A stretch of 64,000 nt of DNA from Anagrus nilaparvatae (lineage: Eukaryota > Arthropoda > Insecta > Hymenoptera > Mymaridae). The stretch spans positions 771,501 to 835,500 of the forward strand of contig JAKSXM010000288.1 in NCBI GenBank assembly GCA_022575985.1, written 5' to 3'. A program made the translations under genes and the position numbers. The notes under the pieces were generated by a model. The model did not search any database. It was not told the origin of the DNA and was given only the letters and a program-made list of their open reading frames with translations. Positions 46,161 through 58,125 of this stretch are shown here, piece after piece (position 1 is the first letter of the stretch; every line of letters begins with the position of its first letter).

Positions 46161-46775
46161 AATATTTGAAAGAAATTTTAATGAAAAGTACCTTTTGATT
46201 CAAATAGCCTTTTAACCCTTTTTTTGAAATTTTTATTTAAACAAAAATTATAAACAAATTATTTAACTGGTGAATTGTGAATTGCTTGAAATTGCCGGAT
46301 ATCGTTAGGATATGCAAGTATAAGTATTCATCAACATTCTTGCCAAGTTAGAACCCTTAATTATTTATAGTTTTTTAATAATTAATAATCAAAAAAAAAG
46401 TGATTAAATCCAATTTATTAAAAAAGTAGCCATCAAAGATTAGCGAATCTGACCTTAAAAAATTCTTTGAGCCAAGATCTTCAAAGTGTGAAAAAATAAA
46501 AATTTTAATGGACTGGTTCGCACGCTAGAGCGGTTGAAAAAAATGTTTAAAATTTACCTTAGATGTAAAATTAAGTTGTGTCGCTCGTACAAGACGGAAG
46601 AAAATGAAAATTAAATTCTAAAGAGCATTTATCGTCGGCTTGAATTTAAAAAAAAAAGTTATTATGACCAATAGGAGCCGAGATTAGCGCAAAAGTGTTT
46701 CTGTGTTTCTGCCATAGTGCCCTTAAATTTTCACTATCTTGAATCATTTTAAAAATTGGTTAAATAATAAAAAAA
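46161..46775. other. AT-rich DNA
   Basis: No gene recognised. Confidence 0.4.
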
Positions 46776-46779
46776 ATTT

Positions 46780-47300
46780 CATTGTATTTTTAAACAGTTG
46801 AAACGGCAATTTATAAATAAATAAAAGCTCGGTAAAAAATTTCTCCCCTCAAATACACAGCTGCGATGAGTATATAGTATACGTACTGATAGAGAAATAG
46901 AGATAAACTACGAGAACGCGCCGATAATTCGAGGCTTGCTTACAACTAACGAATCTTAATTAAAAATTAAATAACTTTTGTTTCAATTATGTAAAATAAT
47001 TTTTAACCACTTAAAATATATCTAATTTTTCCCTGTCTATCTAATAATTGGGTGTCTAAGTGTTTTCGTAGTAAAATATTGCTAGTAAATATATAGGATG
47101 ATAATTAATATTATTATATTACTATTTATTTTATATTATTATTATATTACATATTATTATATTACATATTTCTTTATCAGTACGTATACTATATACTCAT
47201 CGCAGCCGTGTATTTGAGGGGAGAAATTTTTTACCAAGTTTTTATTTATTTATAAATTGCCGTTTCAACTGTTAAATAAAAATACAATAAAATTTTTTTT
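46780..47300. mobile_element. Foldback element, ~0.5 kb
   Basis: GTTGAAACGGCAATTTATAAATAAATA (46796) pairs with TATTTATTTATAAATTGCCGTTTCAAC ending near 47271, and CTCAAATACACAGCTGCGATGAG (46848) with CTCATCGCAGCCGTGTATTTGAG (47192). Arms ~140 bases. Non-coding. Confidence 0.8.
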
Positions 47301-47304
47301 ACTA

Positions 47305-48125
47305 GATTAAATTGCGCTTCGCGCAGAGAAGATTTTGTATGATGTATAATATTATGATATTGAAGATACTTAACACAAAATTTATGCCGAATTTAAATAA
47401 TTAATTTGTAGTTTTTGAGAGGTTAGTGAATTGCTATCGTATTAATTTTTATAGAACTGCGCCATCTGATTGCTCTATTTAATATATTTTGATTGAAAAT
47501 TGAGATCACTGTAGTAGTGCTTGAAAACCCAAACAACTTTTGAGTGTTAAGAGAGTGACCATTAAAAGATCTATCCAATTTTATATTATTTCCGATTTTA
47601 CAGATTTTTTCTGTTGCCAACGCAGGTTCACGTTAAAAAAAGGAAAAAAAGTTATCACGATTATTTGGAAATTCGTTATATTATAAATCTATTGATCTTG
47701 GTCCTTTAATCAATGAGGAAGATGAAATTTCCCTAATATCCAATGAAATATAATCAATGTCGTAGATACACGATAGAAATTATTATTTTGCCTTTTTTCA
47801 GTATTTTTAATGACCTTTTAAATTGAAACAGATCTAAATGTCTCTACCAAATTTTATTTGTTTCTCTATTTACCACGAACATATACAATATACTCCTGAT
47901 GTAACTGTCGAAATCTTTTGCTTTGCAGAAGATTGCTGTTGTAAAATTACCTTCAGAGAAATTTTTTCGTAAATTTTACTCTTATGCTTTGTCATATGAT
48001 ATCTCTATTATTAATGTTAGCTTATTTAAAAGAGAATTTCAAATTTGATTTGACACCTTCAATTTTAATTTTTGACCGTAAAAAATGTGATTGTCCCTAT
48101 CCACTTGTAATTATCTTTAAAATAA
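47305..48125. other. AT-rich DNA
   Basis: Nothing recognised. Confidence 0.4.
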
Positions 48126-48129
48126 ACAT

Positions 48130-48490
48130 TATTTACATGGAGTATGTTTATAAGCAGGTGGGTTTCAAGCATGCCACTTCAGGAGGGGGCACAAATAAGC
48201 CATATTTGGGGGGGGATGTTACATGGTCTCAGAATAATTTCAACGTAGTGACTTTAAGTTTAGGGATTTAGAATACACTTAATTTAGGACTATAATAAAG
48301 ATTTTAGGAGATTAAAACTATTTTTTTTTTGGTTTAGGGAGTAAAAATTAAAAAGGCTTGTAGATTCAAAATATAAATTTAAACGTATTTCATATATTCC
48401 CTTTTTATATCGGACATAATTGCCCCCCCCCCTTGATTTCAGTCTGCACCATCTACTTCTCCTTATAAACATGTTCCATATCAATAATAT
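48130..48490. mobile_element. Foldback element, ~0.35 kb
   Basis: ACATGGAGTATGTTTATAAG (48135) is the imperfect inverse of CTTATAAACATGTTCCATAT (48463), and both arms then carry a G- or C-run (GGGGGGGATG and CCCCCCCCCTTG). Degenerate. Open frames at 47984 and 48290-48484 overlap it and are not supported. Confidence 0.55.
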
Positions 48491-48639
48491 TTTAATTTAA
48501 AAAATGAGTACCTTGAACTTTTTGGATTTATGGTTTAGGTACATTAAAATAACCAAAGGACATGGAAAATATTTACGTAAGTAAATGCTAGTCGGTGTAA
48601 AATATATTAATTGCACGAAATAATAATACGATTTCACTG

Positions 48640-49355
48640 TATATTATTTTAAAGCAATTATTTTAAAAGTGATACTTAATTTGAGCCTGGAATCGTAAAT
48701 TTTTTTTTTGAAGTCACATGGATATGACCCGTGTTTTCAGATAGTTTGAACCTTCAGAAAACCGAAAAAAAATCGTGAACAAGAAATCGGCGATAGGTGC
48801 CAAAAAGATTTTTTCACTTTTATGTCAAAAACCGTGTTTTTCGTATCTAAGCTACCCCAAATTTCTAAAATAACTTTTTACGTAAACAAAATTTAATAAA
48901 ATAGATAAGAAAATCTGATTGCCAGGGAAAAACCACTCCAGAAGAAAAAAAAACTTATCTTTTTACGATGAAATTTAGCCAAGTTATCGTCAATTTAAGA
49001 TTTTGCTCAAATTCGTCTTAAAAAAGATTGAAATTTTATTGAAAAAAGCCTGTTTCTGAACCTTAAACATGCATTATTCGCTTGATGTTCATCGTAAAAT
49101 AATAATTTTTTTTAATTCTTTCCTGGCAATTCATTTCTTTAAGAAAAAAATTATATTTATTGATAAAATTTTAATTTTTAGATCAAAAACTGTGTTAAGT
49201 AAATCTTGCTACTTACAGTTTTCAAAGGCTTTTGACCTTTGATTTTTTAAAGGTTCAAACTATCTGAAAACACGGGACATATCCATGTGCCCCCCCAAAA
49301 AAAATTTACGATTCCAGGCTCAAATTAAGTATCACTTTTAAAATAATTGCTCATA
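48640..49355. mobile_element. Foldback element, ~0.7 kb
   Basis: AAAGTGATACTTAATTTGAGCCTGGAATCGTAAATTTTT-type arm at 48668 is mirrored at 49300-49345, and CATGGATATGACCCGTGTTTTCAGATAG (48718) pairs with CTATCTGAAAACACGGGACATATCCATG (49262-49289). No coding content. Confidence 0.8.
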
Positions 49356-50335
49356 TGGTTTTAGAACTCTGATCTGCTGAATATATAATTCATATTTATT
49401 ATCCTTAAGGAGGGTCTATCGTTATTAATTTATTTTAGTAGTCGCTACTATTATGGACGTTTATCCGTAGAAAAAAATGATACGGGAATGTAACAAAACG
49501 TGAATAATAATAAAGTTTAAACACTTTAAAGCCAAAATTATCTGTTTTTATCTTTGTCACCGACTTATTAATTTTTAATGAAAAAAACAAAAGTGGTATT
49601 TTAACGTTGCTCTTATGGGAAAATTGGCTTAGGCTTTTATAAAAAATTAGGGTGCTCATGTCACAGAATTTTATAAATTTAATAAAAAACACGTAGCATA
49701 ACCAAAAACCTCATTTTTTAGTTGACTTTTTTAACTTTTTTTTATATTTCATAATACTATGAGACTTTTTTTTGTAATAATCTTGGATTATTAATAGTTT
49801 TTTATATTTTTATTTAAAACAATACCTTCCCAAATAAACTTAGAAAAATAAAATTATGTCGGTAATTTTAGTTCCTATGAAAATGTAGAATCAACGGATA
49901 CACCTCTTTAAAGACATAATTTTTTTGTTGGAAAAATAACTTTTGAAGATTTTGTTTATATTCAAAGTACTTAAAATCATTATTAATCCAAGATTATTAT
50001 TTTAAAAAAATTTACATCTGATTTGTGAACTCACAACTAACGAAAATGGAACATGTTTAAATTTACATTTTAAATTGATTTTAAATCACTGCTAGTATTT
50101 TGTAACCATTAAATAATTTTAAGTATAATTAAAATTTTAAAAAATGTAATTTTTTGATGAGGAGTTAGATTTTTCAAATCTAATTTCAAATCAAATTTCT
50201 ACAAATTTAATCAGTTTGTCTTTGTCTCATTTGAGACCATCTGTGGAATTTTGAAGCCAATCGGCAATAAAAGAGTTATCGTGCACACAAACTCGGCATT
50301 CTGTCGCGGGAATAGAGTGAGCACAGCTCAGAGCT
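49356..50335. other. AT-rich DNA
   Basis: A short self-pairing block (AGAGTGAGCACAGCTCAGAGCTTCGCTCACTCT at 50313-50345) is a likely small hairpin. No gene recognised. Confidence 0.4.
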
Positions 50336-50339
50336 TCGC

Positions 50340-50515
50340 TCACTCTAATTATTAAAATTAAAGAATATAATACCAACTTCTGTATACTTAAATGTTATTT
50401 TTATTCATTCTAAAATTATTGGCAGAATCGTGTAAAAAAATTGAAATTTCTGATCAATTCATGAAATGGTTAATTACACGTTTGGGGTGTAACATATATA
50501 TCGCTTTTTGGATCC
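50340..50515 (-). repeat. Inverted copy of part of the 21.07-21.56 kb repeat
   Basis: AATATAATACCAACTTCTGTATAC and ACGTTTGGGGTGTAACATATAT match 21440-21460 and 21270-21290 inverted. Confidence 0.65.
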
Positions 50516-50845
50516 TGGGAAGATTCAGTTTAGGTATTTAATAAATAATTTTTCTTCTTGTCACTGTTTACAAATTTACGAAATCATATTAATCTAAAAA
50601 GAAAATTACATTGGAATAATCAGTATATTTTATAGCATTTATTATATGTTAAATGTAACCACATATTTATAATATAATCAAATTAATATATTTATTATGA
50701 ATTTTTTTCTTTAAATTTTTTAATTTTGTCTATTTGATTATTTGGTAATAATTTATTTAAATTTTTTTCTTGAATATTTAAAATTTTATTGTGTCTGTAT
50801 TACCATGAGATAAAAAATTTTTTCCCTTTTATCAAGCAGTAACAG
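50516..50845. other. AT-rich DNA
   Basis: Nothing recognised. Confidence 0.4.
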
Positions 50846-50847
50846 CG

Positions 50848-51201
50848 CACAGTGATCTAGAAAAAAAAGCGGAAAAAGTTGGCTTTAATCGAGTTTCCAT
50901 CCAATTTTATGTGGGTTGGCTTGTTTTACTTCTAAAGACCTATATTTTATGGAAATTATGACAAGAAATTTTTTTTCTACAAGTTTTTCACCCTTTTTCC
51001 AGAAAAATACAAAAATTATAATTTTGGATTTTTATGAGTTTTTCCGAAAAAAATGGTGAAAAACAAAATGGAAAAAATTTTCTTATCATATTTTTTGTAA
51101 AATGCAGGTCTTCAGGAGTAAAACAAGCCAACCCACATTAAAATTGGATGAAAACTTGATCAAACGAAACTTATTTCCGCTTTTTTTTCTAGATCACTGT
51201 G
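50848..51201. mobile_element. 354-bp foldback MITE
   Basis: CACAGTGATCTAGAAAAAA at 50848 is matched inverted by the end CTAGATCACTGTG at 51201; GGCTTGTTTTACTTCTAAAGACC pairs with GGTCTTCAGGAGTAAAACAAGCC. No clear target duplication. Confidence 0.85.
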
Positions 51202-53595
51202 CAGCAGTGAATATTTAAAAAAGTAGTACTTCTACTTTTTTCGAAATATTGCCTAAAAACTTATAAAAAAATAATTTTCTATTTAACCGATTTAAACTTC
51301 AAAAAAAAAAATAAAATAAAAGTATCGTATAGAATTTGATTGATATTAAATACTTCATTGGTTTTACCTAACTTTATAGCATTATTCTGTAGTCTTGCAT
51401 TAACTGAAACTAAAATTTTTAAAACCGAAAGTAACATTTTTAAAGCTTTACCAGTTCTATAAATTTTACTTTAAATTATAAATATTTATAGAGCTGAAGG
51501 GAGAATTACTTGTAAAATCTCAAAATTGAGGGTAGAGGGCAAATATTACTTGGAATTATTTTTATTAAGGGACTAAAAATAATTCCAATTTAAGGGTTTA
51601 AATAATTTTAATTGACTTCAAAAAACCCTGTTTAAACTGATAATAACTAGGAATTATAAAATTAGTATATTGTAATTTTATTGCGTATCATTTACATACT
51701 ATATCGAAAACTAATATGTACTAAGCATGTAGCATGCAATTAGATCGTGTTTATAGTATTGAGATATCAACTGTAAATAATTTTTAAAATAATAAACTAT
51801 TCTTCTTACCTTAAACATGATTGTTTTTGATATGATTCAAAATGCATCGTTTATCTAATGTTGTAATAAAGTAATAAAATTCTTTTTAAATAAATAAACT
51901 ACTTAAACTTAATTAAAAATTTTTATTATTTGATTTTATTTTATTTTAACAATTGATCATCAATATTTATTGAATTACATTTACAAAATGATTTTAGCTA
52001 AACTAAACTAAACTAATAATTAACAAAAATTTATATGTCATTATTAACAAAATAATAATTATTAAAATAATACACTGAAATTCTTTTTGGCTTTCTGATC
52101 ACTTGGATAGTGCGTCAAAGCTCCAAATCCTTAGCTTGCTTCGGATTTTACAAATTTTTCGGGGCGTATAGCCCCAAATTTGAGAACTCTATAACACGAA
52201 ATTAGGTTCACGATTACTTGTTTATATTTATTTTGAAAATTTTTTTGAATTTGAGGTTATAAAAAAAGTAAAAACAAAAGCAAATGATTATTTAAGGCAA
52301 ATAGACATTTATTTTGGGCCATTGCTCCCCAAAATTCGTCTTTAAAATCAACAAACAATCAGTAAAGTAACGACTTAATAGAATTTGTCAGAGTGCTAAA
52401 AAGGTTTTCAGTGTAATTCATAAAAATAATTTTGGAAATCAAAATGTGTATTGAAAAATAAATTATATTTTCCATTTTAAGCTTTAATTATATACGCTTA
52501 AAAAAATAAATAGAAAATATTAGTTTTAATTATAATTTTTAGCTACAAATATATCAATATCTAATGCTATTTACTTTTTTTATTATAATTTGAATATTTT
52601 TAATAGATAAGGCTTTGATAATAATACTCGTTTGCTGATATGATAACATTGTTAAATAGTCCAGAGGTGCTTTGCTTAAGGTACAACTAATGTGTGCAAC
52701 AGTCAAAACTGTTAATAAAAAGTGTATAAATTAAAATGATATTGTATATAATGATGATATGAAAGTCAATTTATAATACTTGTAACTTTTTGTTTAAGTA
52801 TGAATTTTATAAATTACATGATGCATGATAATAAAATACAAAAAAAAAATACAAAAAATTGACACGAAATAAAAATAAAAAATCAATTTTAACAGAATTA
52901 TCTCCTTAGCGCTAGTAATTCTCTTTAAGGTAGATGATTCATAATAATTTAATCAATATTTTAAAATATTATACCTTCACTCATAGTTTTAATAAAATCT
53001 TGTTAAAAACAAAATTTTACCTCACAGATAAGTATTTAACGAATATTTAAAACCCATAACCCTTTATACGAAAAAAGCCCAAATATAGTCTAATCAAAGT
53101 TTAATACCGAGACTATTACCAAAATTGAGAATAACCAATAAACTGTTGAGAGCACAGCTGTCTGAAACGCAAAAAATGTTTCACCTAAAAATTTCTGGTA
53201 AAAAACCCAATACTTAATAATCTGTTTTTCTTTTTTTTTTATATTTAACATAAGTGCTGCTTTAAGATGTTGAAAATTGAAAATTTGTATTTTTTCGTCT
53301 TAAATAACCTCTTTGTTTGTAAATTATGGTTACAAAACAATTGAAAAAACAAAAGTGGATCCTTAAGAATAATTTTAATTTATTTAAAACAAAAATCATA
53401 AATTGCTTTTTTTGTTTCAAATATTGAGCCTTCTAACTCAAAAAAAGCTATTGGGTGAGCAAAATTTTTTAAATTTATAAAAATAATAAACATTTGATAC
53501 ATACGAAATTTGAAAGTATTAAAACAATAATAATAGCTCTATAGATTTTAATATATTGATTTGTAGAAAAACCAATTTATTTAAAAAAATAAGAG
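51202..53595. other. AT-rich intergenic DNA
   Basis: No gene, repeat boundary or RNA recognised in this long stretch. Confidence 0.45.
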
Positions 53596-53599
53596 TAAT

Positions 53600-53900
53600 C
53601 AAAATAATCAGTGTAGAGATAATACAGATAAATTTGATATGGATTCAACCCCTAATCATAGCGCTGTTTATAGGATAAAAGGGGATATGAATGGGTTAGC
53701 AAATAAAAGTTATATACCGTAGTACCGGATGCTTAGTATTACAATATCCGTAAATCTGATAAAAAATTATTTTTGCCTAAACAACAGCTACATTTTGGAA
53801 AAAACTTATCAGTAGAAAGAGAAAAGCTAACTAGGGAAATGGATAAATGTAAAAAAAAAGCGAAAAAGTTATTTTAAAAATATTAAAAGAACCTGGGAAT
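53600..53900 (+). pseudogene. LTR-retroelement ORF fragment (LFLPKQQLHFGK motif)
   Basis: Near 53754-53830 the frame gives KLFLPKQQLHFGKNLSVERE, matching ELLLPKSKLHFGKSLEKN at 63310-63380. Stops and shifts lie around it. It is one end of a gag-like reading frame shared by retroelement copies at both ends of this region. Confidence 0.45.
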
Positions 53901-54235
53901 ATTATATGGCTACTACGAAATGGGCAGAACCTAAACATAGGAGATTGTCTAGACAGAATTATAGTTATTATTATTTAAATTCAAAGCATTTTTTTGTCGT
54001 TTTATGACGTTCCGTTAGGATTTACCCATATAGCATACCTATAAGGACTTACCCATATACCAAAATTAATTTCAAACCATCCTTACTTCTTTCATGCAGG
54101 AATAAACAAAAGTCATAAATATATAAAACATATTAAAGCATATCTTATATAAGAATAATAAAATTTCCCTATAATAAAAGCTCACCCCCCGCTTACAGTC
54201 GTAAACTGAGTAATAAAATACAATAAAGTTACTGA
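53901..54235. other. Low-complexity AT-rich DNA
   Basis: No gene recognised; contains a short internal repeat (TTACCCATATA). Confidence 0.35.
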
Positions 54236-54239
54236 TCAA

Positions 54240-54545
54240 TAATCCCTTAGGAGCTTTAGTAACGCCCACACGTCAATTAATTGAAAGCTTACGACTAGGC
54301 GGAGAGTTTAAAGTCAACCCTAGACAAACGTTTGCCAAACCTATCTGAGTGGGTATATAAAGTGTGGCTAAGTTCAACATCACTCTTTTACTAACGGGCT
54401 ACGACACATATTGTATCGTTTCTTTATTCCCGGTATTGTGTAGTAAGTCTTCCTCGGTATCTATTAAACGTGATTAAAGCAAATTACCAATAATACTTGT
54501 ACATTTATTTCGCTGCTAACCTTTCTTTTCCGAAAAATACCAATG
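54240..54545 (+). repeat. LTR-like block
   Basis: GGTATATAAAGTGTGG (54352), a TATA box, is followed by a pyrimidine-rich stretch and an ending CTTTCTTTTCCGAAAAATAC (54517-54540), like the ending of the LTR at 57.6-58.0 kb (CTTCCTTTCCGAAAATTATCC). Boundaries were not fixed. Confidence 0.45.
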
Positions 54546-55030
54546 GGCTTTAACTAGGCTTTTCAGAGAAAAGCTCGGAATATATAGTATGCGATGTTCA
54601 TAGGTGTTTGCGTGGATATAATTTGGCATAAATAAGAGAAACCAATTTAAAGAGAGGGAAAAGGTGCAATATAAGAACTAAGAGAGGGAAAATATGCAAT
54701 ATTTTATGAGAAAATTATTTATTTCTATGGTGATGACCTCTATGATAACGCTATTTATATTCATAAGGTAATTATTATAAGATTTCCATAATATAACTTC
54801 ATAAATTCCAATAGTTAACTACTCTCTAAAATCATACGCCCCTTAGTAACACCAATAAGAATTTCTTATTTTATCCGCCATTATGGAAGCACCCCTAGCA
54901 ACACACCTGCCATTATAAAAACATCCTAAACAATACCAATCAAAATCTATGTATTAAACCAATCGTGTTTAAACCCTCCTCCTAGAAAGATTGCATTAAA
55001 CGCTGCCTGATCACAGATGCGGTCACTTTG
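54546..55030. other. AT-rich DNA with a palindrome
   Basis: CTTTTCAGAGAAAAGCTCGGAATATATAGTATGCG (54562) is the inverse of the LTR block at 61372-61405. No gene recognised. Confidence 0.4.
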
Positions 55031-55034
55031 AGGT

Positions 55035-55275
55035 ATTATACTAACAGGTATGATACCCAGGTATCATACCCACGGACATGGGCATGTGGGCTAGTCTGTA
55101 CATCGGGTCATTCATAAACTCCACCTATTAGTATATAAAACAGTCTTTACTTGAACTTTAATAAAAGTGAATTAGTGAAATCAGTGTTATTTTAATTGAA
55201 CCTTAACCTTTCCGCAAAACATCAAATAAAATAAACATCAAAATATCGTACGGGATCCAGGAGTATCCAAAATCT
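55035..55275 (+). repeat. LTR-like block with palindrome, TATA box and putative primer site
   Basis: A perfect palindrome GGTATGATACC..GGTATCATACC (55047-55070) precedes TATATAAAAC (55133). TTTAATAAAAG and CAAATAAAATAAACATC follow, then CGTACGGGATCCAGGAGTATCC (55247), which is repeated at 61098-61117 and resembles the GGTCCAGC blocks at 58017 and 62500. The order fits a 3' end of an LTR and a tRNA-primer site. Confidence 0.45.
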
Positions 55276-55450
55276 AAATCAACATCAAAACAAGGGTGAA
55301 AGCTCATAACATCTAGAAACAGTATTTAATCGAAAGGGTTAAGTATATAAAAAAGTTGGTTCTGGCACTCTTTTGGGGCCTGGTGGAAAGCAATTACAAG
55401 GATTTAGGAGCCAGGATTACGATTTTAAACACTGCTCACTTACTTAAGTT

Positions 55451-55781
55451 CACTTAATTTTTAAAGTTTGAAGTTCATGTTGAAAATGTGTCTGATCCTG
55501 CTACAGAGGTTGAAAGAGATAAGTATAAAAAACTGTTTATATGCTTGATCTACATTGTTAATTACACGAAAAAAATTCTAAATATTATCACCAATTTAAC
55601 TTATAGAAGATTTTTTATTGATTTTCAAGAAAAAATTTATAAAAAAAATAGGATAGTAGCATTTTTTATAGAACGATATTTAAATTCCCTTAAGGAACAA
55701 AATATAGATAATATATGTAATAGTAAAGTATTTAATTACTTAACAAATGCTATAAATAGAGCAAGAATAAGTTTATAGAAA
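55451..55781 (+). CDS. Retroelement gag-like ORF fragment
   Basis: An open frame 55488-55778 (96 codons) reads SDPATEVERDKYKKLFICL, then long basic helices to a stop at 55776. The motif RDKYKKLF recurs as RDKYKNFIF in the equivalent place at 62833. The region before it (GGGGCCTGGTGGAAAG) matches the leader at 62625 (CAGGTCTGGTGGAAGG). A related gag-type protein is likely; no protein domain could be assigned. Confidence 0.35.
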
Positions 55782-55949
55782 AGAAATTAATAATAATACA
55801 TAAAGACAAATTCTATAAAAAATAAACGAATTCTAAGATAGCTAATAATAATAAAAACCGAATAATTAAAAAAAATTTTGTAACAGAAGTGGATTTCAAT
55901 GTAAAATAAATAAATCTGATAATATTAAATAAACATAAAATTATATGTT

Positions 55950-56230
55950 ATTATTATATTAAATGCCGCATATTATTTTTCTTATTACTTTTGTAGTACT
56001 TTTCTCTGTAAAGCTCAGTTATCCGGGCGAAAGCGAGACTGCTAGACTCGATTTCTAGGAGTAACAGCATGAGCTTTCTTAAGACATCTGACGCGATTTT
56101 ATCTATCAAAGCCAACCTTTAGATTAAATTGTAAAGTCTTTCTTGATCTTAATATATAATAAACTTAAAGTCAAAATATAAAAGCTCAGTGTGTAAAATT
56201 ATTTCCAAGAACCCTACATATCAATAAAGA
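55950..56230 (+). repeat. LTR-like block A
   Basis: Same as 59137-59410 (copy B) and, more distantly, 61360-61610 (C). Shares CTTTTCTCTGTAAAGCTCAGTTA, TAGATTAAATTGTAAAGTCTTTCTTGATC and AATAAACTTAAAGTC (polyadenylation-like signal at 56157). A leader with AGACGCCAAAACAGGCCCAG follows. Confidence 0.6.
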
Positions 56231-56416
56231 CGCCAAAACAGGCCCAGTAAATCTACCGAATCGCTACGTATAAAAAGGGTGAAAGCAACAACTTTAGAGA
56301 TCGTAAGTCACTTATTCCATCTGCCAGATTCGTGATACCAGCATTAACTGTAATCCCAAAAACAAATTTTTTTCTGAAACACAAATTGAATTAAAATAGT
56401 AAAAAGAACGAAAAAA

Positions 56417-57130
56417 ATGAAATAATAAAAGAAATCGAGGATATTAAGCAAAAAGCAGATAGGAAATTTAAATGGTCGAAAAGAAAATGGAAGGATTTTA
56501 TGAATGTAGGGGTGCAAACCCCAGGGCACAGAGAGCAAAGTTATAATTATAATCCCAGGCAAAATTTGCCAAGAAATAATTTACTAACTTTTAAAGACCA
56601 ACTCCATTTAATCTCAGACTACGAAGATAAGTCAGAGAACCTTTTCTCCTTTTGTAAGAGTTTAGAAAATTTGGTCACAACTTATGGACCAAAATGCGAA
56701 TCTTACGTATTACGAATTCTTGTAAGAAAATTGAAGGGTAGGGTGGTCCAAATATTTGAAAGATCAGTTCATAGCTACAACAACCTTAATAAATCAATTA
56801 AAACTCTAAATCTCTAATTCGGGCGGAGAAACTGTGCGTGCAAGATTACGCAATATCGTTCAAAATAAAGGAGAACCAGTTGAGGACTATGCGCTCAAGG
56901 TTCAGCTTCTGGAGAAAAAATTAATAACTATCTATGAAGTATCCACGGAATTAGATCACCTTGAAAAACAAAAGAACAAACAATGAGCTAGACAAGAAGC
57001 AATGGATTGTTTTATTTACGGACTAAGAGATCCACGGAATATAATGTCCGCTAGAAACTCGAAAAATCTCGCTCAAGCTGTAAATACAGCTATACGTTTA
57101 GAAGGGCGATCTTATCTCATAGAGGTCGCT
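56417..57130 (+). pseudogene. Gypsy-like gag, unit 1
   Basis: From 56417 the frame reads through KQKADRKFKWSKRKWKDF to HLISDYEDKSENLFSFCKSL, ending near 56815. After a one-base shift it resumes ETVRARLRNIVQNKGEPVED then EAMDCFIYGLRDPRNIMSAR and NLAQAVNTAIRLEG to a stop near 57168. This order resembles the capsid region of Ty3/Gypsy gag proteins, which assemble the particle. One shift (56815) and an internal stop (56985) break it. Confidence 0.65.
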
Positions 57131-57585
57131 ACCATAGTTATAAACAATTTTTTTGCAAACTTTTATTAATTAAGTACCTAATATACCCCTTATTTTTTGC
57201 CAAATGTATACAACAATATCTTCACAAACTTTAATTTTATTATCATCCCCATATTTTTGCCCAAAGACATTAACCATCAACTCTACCTTATGGTCTGGCG
57301 AGTATAGTTAGTACATATAATTTTTTTTTCTCCAAACCATCTTACAAATATAACCCCACATATCAACTACCTTTCCATTAACTAAAGAGCACTCAAGAAA
57401 TCCATTAAAAGGCCTATGTATTCAATTTCAGTCTATTACAAACCACCCTTCCATAAACTTGAAAAATACTTAACAATCCATTACAGAATTTATGCATTTT
57501 AGTTACAACCATATTACATAATAATCATGAGACCATCTGCCATGTACAAAGCAATCCATTAAAAAGTCAAAAATCCATTATACAA
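57131..57585. other. Region following gag, unit 1
   Basis: TAAGTACCTAATATACCCCTTA and ACAATATCTTCACAAACTTT (57172-57230) recur at 63466-63525. No gene is recognised; poly-T and polypyrimidine segments suggest retroelement 3' non-coding sequence. Confidence 0.35.
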
Positions 57586-58045
57586 AATTATCTCCGGTTC
57601 TCCTCAGGCGTTTCTATAGCAACCTCGGAAAAGCACATATCACATGCGATCAATCATGGAAGTGATAATAGCACACACCTTCAGGAGACAACTAACTATG
57701 AACCTATCAGAAATTTCACCCCCACATTTACAAATCTAACCCACTATCAACCCTCCATACTAAAAGCCTATATAAACCAGATGCAAGCCATAAGGAAGAC
57801 ACTTCGGAGTAATCACTACTGTAAGACATATAAGGCTTGTGATCATTTACATCAACTTCGAGTCATTCAAATAAAGTTATTGTATTATAACGTAATCGGG
57901 TTTCATCATATATTCCTGGTAGATTATAAAGGTCTTTCTTGAGCAAGAAGTGAATAAAGAATATCATAACCAATCTCAAGTATTATTTCTTATACTTCCT
58001 TTCCGAAAATTATCCTACGGGGTCCAGCAGAACCAGTCTTAGTCA
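57586..58045 (+). repeat. LTR-like block 2 with putative primer site
   Basis: CTATATAAACCAG at 57768 (TATA), AATAAAG at 57880 and 57952, and a terminal TTCCGAAAATTATCCTAC followed by GGGGTCCAGCAGAACCAGTC (58019-58038), a putative primer-binding site. The same ending recurs at 60200-60235 in unit 2. Confidence 0.5.
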
Positions 58046-58125
58046 TACATACATATAAATTCTTATTTGTACATAGGTGAAGGACGATTCTTGAACATAA
58101 ATAAAATAAAAACGAGAATTATTCA

